DNA of 9,371 bases from Bacillota bacterium (GTDB taxonomy: Bacteria > Armatimonadota > Hebobacteria > Hebobacterales > Hebobacteraceae), in contig JAUVSA010000065.1 of assembly GCA_030597345.1 (NCBI GenBank), forward strand, positions 1-9,371, in the 5' to 3' direction. Each line of letters starts with the position of its first letter. Position 1 is the first letter of the stretch. Under the pieces are notes generated by a model that did no database searches, was not told the DNA's origin, and was given only the letters and a program-made list of their open reading frames with translations. This document shows positions 6,150 through 9,371 of the stretch, piece by piece. Both the position numbers and the translations under genes were made by a program.

Positions 6150-6176
6150 TGGCGCTCGCTGGCGAGAGCGCCAGCG
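6150..6176. terminator. Hairpin(s) between convergent genes, possible bidirectional terminator
   Basis: Two overlapping perfect stems are possible. One pairs TGGCGCTC (6150-6157) with GAGCGCCA (6166-6173) around an 8-nt loop. The other pairs CGCTGGCG (6157-6164) with CGCCAGCG (6169-6176) around AGAG. They cannot form together. The site lies in the 43-bp gap between the SDR stop and the oppositely oriented SBP stop, where a shared terminator is expected. No long T-run follows on either strand (plus strand continues GAGCTTTC), so termination may be weak or the element may only stabilise mRNA ends. Confidence 0.55.
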
Positions 6177-6182
6177 GAGCTT

Positions 6183-7550
6183 TCACTCGTACAGCTTGTC
6201 TATCTGGCGCTTCGCCCGCGCGAGTGCCTCTTCGGCTGAAACGTCCTCGCTCAGGTACTTCTGGAACTCGATCCCCACGATGTCGGAGACCCGGTACCAG
6301 GTGAGTGGATCCGGAACGCAGTAGCCCTTATCGACCGTGGGCCTCAGCGACATCATCCAGTCCGGCACTTGGTGGGCGGGGTCCACCAGCTTCCGCAGGC
6401 CCTCAATCTCCGGCGGTGCTGCTCCCGGCGCCGACTCCGGATTCTGGCGGTCGTAGATGTACTTGATGGTGGACATCTTGCCCGCCTTCGCCACTCCCGG
6501 CTGCAGGTCGAAGCAGAAGGCCTCCAGCAGTACCCGAGCCGCCTCCCGCGCCACCGGGGATGCCTTTGGGATCACCCCTACGTAGTGGGCCACCAACGAA
6601 CCGGCCTCGGCGCTCCCAGGACAGGGGCCGATTCCGATGTGCTTCTCCCCGCCCTCCATCCCCTTGATCGCCCAGAAGCCGCGTGACTGCCAATTGGGAA
6701 AGAGGACGGCGATCTTCGCGCGGAAGTCGTCCGCCGCCTGGTAGGGAGTGAGCGCGCCGGCCGGCATCAGCCCTTCCTCATACCAGCGCTTCAGGGTTCG
6801 GAAGGTCCTCGCGGCCTCGGGACTGCTCACGTCGAGGCGGCCCTTCTCGTCCTCCACATCCCCCGCGAGCGACGCCAGCATGGGCACGTAGTCGTTCTGC
6901 GTGAAGAAGCTCGTGGAAAGGTCGAACGTCATCCCATACTGCTTGCGCGCCGGATCGCGGAGCCGGCGCGCAAGCCCTTCGAACTCCTCCCACGTATCGG
7001 GCAGCTCGGCTTCTGAGATCCCACTCTCGGCCAACACATCCCTCCGGTAGTTGAGGGCGTGGATCTCCCCCATGAAGGGCAGGCCGTACAGATGCTCCTC
7101 GCCGGTGCGTGGGTCGGCGAGCGTGCAGCTTGTCAGGTAGCCCGGCAGGAATTCATCCAGCAGCCCCGCCTCGAGCTCTGGCTGCAAGTACTCCTCCAGC
7201 GGTGTCAGGAAGCCGCCCTCGACGTTCTGCACGATGGACATGTTGTGGACGAGGAGCAGCAGATCGAACGGCGTCATCCCCGCCCGCCAAGGCAGCATGA
7301 GCGTGATCTCGTTTCCTTCCGGCATGATGCGGAGGTCGATGTCGATGTCTGGGTGGCGGTCCTCGAAGGCACGGATGGCGCGCGCGAGGTCGCGATCGGG
7401 ACCTTGGAACTCGGAGTACTGCCAGGCCGCGACAAGCACGCGCACCCGGGCAACCCCATCCCGCCGGGGAGTATACACATTGAGCCGCCGCTCGGCCGCG
7501 GCCCCGACGAGAGCCAAGCTCAGCAGGCCCAGCGCAATCCACTTCTGCAT
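6183..7550 (-). CDS. Extracellular sugar-binding protein of an ABC transporter (family 1)
   Basis: A 455-residue periplasmic solute-binding protein of the SBP_bac_1 type, which delivers a carbohydrate to the two permeases encoded just upstream. Residues 1-19 form a signal peptide: positive Lys3, hydrophobic core IALGLLSLALVG, then AAA before ERR, giving a probable signal peptidase I cleavage after 19. There is no lipobox cysteine. The first Cys is near residue 142. The mature region has AIRAFEDRHPDIDIDLRIMPEG (about 58-79), typical of family 1 binding proteins, then FDLLLLVHNM and a C-terminal helix with SAEEALARAKRQIDKLYE. The ATG is preceded by AAGGGA and lies 3 bp after the MalG-type permease stop, so translation is probably coupled. 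It is last in the transporter unit, whereas the binding protein is more often first. The ligand is unknown, but the neighbouring genes suggest a uronate, aldonate or oligosaccharide containing one. Confidence 0.92.
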   Translation of the reverse strand: MQKWIALGLLSLALVGAAAERRLNVYTPRRDGVARVRVLVAAWQYSEFQGPDRDLARAIRAFEDRHPDIDIDLRIMPEGNEITLMLPWRAGMTPFDLLLLVHNMSIVQNVEGGFLTPLEEYLQPELEAGLLDEFLPGYLTSCTLADPRTGEEHLYGLPFMGEIHALNYRRDVLAESGISEAELPDTWEEFEGLARRLRDPARKQYGMTFDLSTSFFTQNDYVPMLASLAGDVEDEKGRLDVSSPEAARTFRTLKRWYEEGLMPAGALTPYQAADDFRAKIAVLFPNWQSRGFWAIKGMEGGEKHIGIGPCPGSAEAGSLVAHYVGVIPKASPVAREAARVLLEAFCFDLQPGVAKAGKMSTIKYIYDRQNPESAPGAAPPEIEGLRKLVDPAHQVPDWMMSLRPTVDKGYCVPDPLTWYRVSDIVGIEFQKYLSEDVSAEEALARAKRQIDKLYE

Positions 7551-7553
7551 GGC

Positions 7554-8408
7554 CTATCCCTTCACCGCTCCCGCAGTGAGGCCTCGCATGAACGTCTTCT
7601 GCAGCAACAGGAACAGCACTATCACCGGCAAGAAGGAGAGCATGACTGACGAGAAGAGCACCCCGTAGTCCCAGTGCTGCCACTGCCCCTGGAGAAGCTG
7701 TATTCCCACCGTCAGGGTCCGCGCTTCGTCGGTCCAGTTGTTCATCGTCAGCGCGAAGATGAACTCATTCCAGGCGTTCAGAAAGACGAGCGTCCCAGCC
7801 GCGGCCAGCCCACTTGCCCCCATGGGTATCATGATCTGCCAGAAGGTCTCCCACCAACTGCACCCATCCACCCGCGCCGCGTCCAGCATCTCCTGCGGGA
7901 CCGCGGCGAACACGTTGCGCATGATGAAGATCGTCAGCGCGAGGTTGAAGGCCGTGTAGCTGAGCGTGAGGCCGGTCAGCGTGTTCAGCAGCTTATAGGC
8001 ACTTAGCAGCTCGTACTGGCCTATGAGTCCCACCTCACCGGGGACCATGATGGTGGCGAGGAACACCAGAAACACCACCTGGTCGCCCCTGAAGCGAAAG
8101 CGCGACAGCGCATAGGCGGCCAGGCTGCCCGCGAATAGAGTGAGGATGACGGTGCCGAACGATACCAGGAGGCTGTTCCGGTAGTAGTAGCCGAACCCCA
8201 CCATGCGCTCGAACATGGTGGTGTAGTTGACCAGAGTGTAGCTCTTGGGAAAGAATGTGAGACTCTTGCTGTAGAGCTCTTCGTGGGGCTTCAGAGAGGA
8301 GAGGATGATCCAGACGAACGGGAGCACGCTGGCGATGCTGATGCCCGCGAGTATGAGATACAGAAGGGAGCTATTGCCGTACCGCTTGAGCTTGTCCAAT
8401 ATGATCAC
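7554..8408 (-). CDS. Carbohydrate ABC transporter permease, MalG type
   Basis: Inner-membrane permease of the CUT1 sugar ABC family, 284 residues from the preferred start. About six membrane segments are visible: roughly 15-37, 79-102, 111-130, 146-165, 198-220 and 250-270. The cytoplasmic EAA loop reads DAARVDGCSWWETFWQIMIP (176-195) and contacts the ATPase. The C-terminus GLTAGAVKG is typical of MalG-like proteins. A longer frame opens at 8474, but that would overlap the upstream permease by 70 bp. A GTG at 8408 overlaps that permease's stop by 4 bp (GTGA) and has AGGGAG 5 nt upstream, so it is the better start and implies translational coupling. It pairs with the MalF-type permease to form the channel. 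The ATPase must be supplied from elsewhere, often by a shared MsmX/UgpC-type protein. Confidence 0.95.
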   Translation of the reverse strand: MIILDKLKRYGNSSLLYLILAGISIASVLPFVWIILSSLKPHEELYSKSLTFFPKSYTLVNYTTMFERMVGFGYYYRNSLLVSFGTVILTLFAGSLAAYALSRFRFRGDQVVFLVFLATIMVPGEVGLIGQYELLSAYKLLNTLTGLTLSYTAFNLALTIFIMRNVFAAVPQEMLDAARVDGCSWWETFWQIMIPMGASGLAAAGTLVFLNAWNEFIFALTMNNWTDEARTLTVGIQLLQGQWQHWDYGVLFSSVMLSFLPVIVLFLLLQKTFMRGLTAGAVKG

Positions 8409-9371
8409 TCTCGCTCCCTGGTCAGACGAAACGCCACTAGCGTCACGAGGAGAATGAAGGCCGCGAGCATCCACGCAAGTGCAGAGGCATAGCCGAACCG
8501 GAACTTGCCATACCGAAACGCTACATTGTAGAGATAGAGAACCATGGAAAGGGTGGAGTCCCCGGGCCCGCCCTGGGTCATGATGAACATCTGCCCAAAC
8601 ACCTTGAGCGCCCCGATGGTTGCCAGCAACCCCACGAGCAAGATGGTCGGCTTCAGCAGGGGCAGCGTCACCAGCCTGAAGGCCTTCCAGCCCGTCGCCC
8701 CGTCCACCCGGGCCGCCTCCGTCAGCTCAATGGGAATCCGCTGGATCCCCACCAGATACAGCAGCATGTTGAACCCCAGCCCGTGCCATACGGCCATTGC
8801 GACAATCGCCGGCATCGCCAGCTTCGCATCAGACAGCCAGTTATAGCCCGCGTCTCTCCCCAGGAGCCCGCGAAGGAGCGTGTTGAGTACGCCGTACTCT
8901 GGATGGTAGATCCACATCCAGATGATCGACACGACCGCCACCGAGACCACGATCGGGATGAAGTTGAGCGTGCGAAAGAGCGTGGACAGCCGGCCGGCGC
9001 GCGCGATCAACACCGCCACAACCAAGGGAAGCATGATGGTGGCCGGCACGTACATAACAGTGAAGCGGATCGTGTTCCAGAACGCCCCGCCGGGCGCGTT
9101 GATGGTCAGCCAGACTACCAGAAATGGATAGAACGCGATCTCCCAGACAGATAGCGGCTTCTCTGGCGCAACAATGCCGGGCCAGCCGGTCACCCGTTCG
9201 TCGCGGAAGACCTCGGCGTAGTTGGCCCACCCCACCCAATCCATCTCCTCCGGCCGGAGGAACTCGTAGTGGAAGAAGCTGAGAAAGAGCGAGCGCAGGA
9301 TCGGATACAGGGCGAACATCCCGAAGACCAGCACCGCGGGGAGGAGGAACGCATAGGGGTTATCCAGCCCC
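8405..9371 (-). CDS. Carbohydrate ABC transporter permease, MalF type, 5'-truncated by window edge
   Basis: Inner-membrane permease partner of the MalG-type protein. The frame stays open to the right edge. The visible 321 residues begin GLDNPYAFLLPAVLVFGMFA, which is the usual first membrane segment of these permeases, so only a short N-terminus is missing. The internal GTG at 9334 is not the true start, because it would cut that segment in half. The EAA loop starts at Glu218 (EAARVDGATGW) and ends LPLLKP (236-241). FIMTQGGPGDST (262-273) is the typical MalF-family periplasmic motif. An unusual stretch of about 40 residues (58-97), partly hydrophobic (IAFYPFLVVWLTI), separates NYAEVFRD from FWNTIRFT, which are nearly adjacent in common homologues. 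It is the most upstream gene seen of this unit, and earlier genes may lie outside the window. Confidence 0.95.
   Translation of the reverse strand, partial: GLDNPYAFLLPAVLVFGMFALYPILRSLFLSFFHYEFLRPEEMDWVGWANYAEVFRDERVTGWPGIVAPEKPLSVWEIAFYPFLVVWLTINAPGGAFWNTIRFTVMYVPATIMLPLVVAVLIARAGRLSTLFRTLNFIPIVVSVAVVSIIWMWIYHPEYGVLNTLLRGLLGRDAGYNWLSDAKLAMPAIVAMAVWHGLGFNMLLYLVGIQRIPIELTEAARVDGATGWKAFRLVTLPLLKPTILLVGLLATIGALKVFGQMFIMTQGGPGDSTLSMVLYLYNVAFRYGKFRFGYASALAWMLAAFILLVTLVAFRLTRERE

Noticed and set aside
8409..8474. N-terminal extension of the MalG-type permease from the ATG at 8474
   Set aside because: It would overlap the upstream permease by 70 bp and add a non-family tail. The GTG at 8408 with AGGGAG and a 4-bp GTGA overlap is the better start.
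1..9371. CRISPR arrays, tRNA/rRNA genes, insertion sequences, phage genes
   Set aside because: No regularly spaced repeats, tRNA-like cloverleaf, transposase or integrase motifs were seen. The window is almost fully occupied by metabolic and transport genes.

Overview
This 9.4 kb window comes from a GC-rich, tightly packed bacterial genome. The solute-binding protein has a plain cleavable signal peptide and no lipobox, which suggests a diderm (Gram-negative-type) cell. Nothing in the window fixes the phylum. Genomes with this kind of gene content are often from little-studied lineages such as Armatimonadota, Planctomycetota or Chloroflexota, but that is only an impression.

The window holds three transcription units. 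(1) Minus strand, 3895 down to the left edge: 6-phosphogluconate dehydrogenase (gnd), a LarA-superfamily nickel-pincer racemase/epimerase, and a UxaE-type tagaturonate epimerase cut off by the window edge. (2) Plus strand, 4090-6139, diverging from gnd: a small cupin, an AAC(3)-fold acetyltransferase homologue, and a short-chain dehydrogenase resembling gluconate/2-deoxygluconate dehydrogenases. (3) Minus strand, right edge down to 6183, converging on unit 2: two MalF/MalG-type sugar ABC permeases followed by a family 1 sugar-binding protein. The first permease lacks its N-terminus because of the window edge. No ABC ATPase is visible.

Units 1 and 2 share a control region of about 190 bp. It contains a good sigma-70-type promoter for unit 2 (TTGACA, 17 bp, TAGCAT), an 8-bp direct repeat with copies 31 bp apart at the -35 and at the expected start of transcription, and two inverted repeats. 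Units 2 and 3 meet at a 43-bp gap that holds overlapping, mutually exclusive hairpins.

Taken together this looks like a locus for importing and degrading a sugar acid or an oligosaccharide that contains one. The most interesting reading is inferential. UxaE (tagaturonate to fructuronate), the SDR (possibly a ketonate reductase), the LarA homologue (possibly mannonate/gluconate C2 epimerase) and Gnd could form a path from hexuronates to ribulose 5-phosphate via gluconate, in place of the usual KDG route. A gluconate kinase would be needed and is not visible here.
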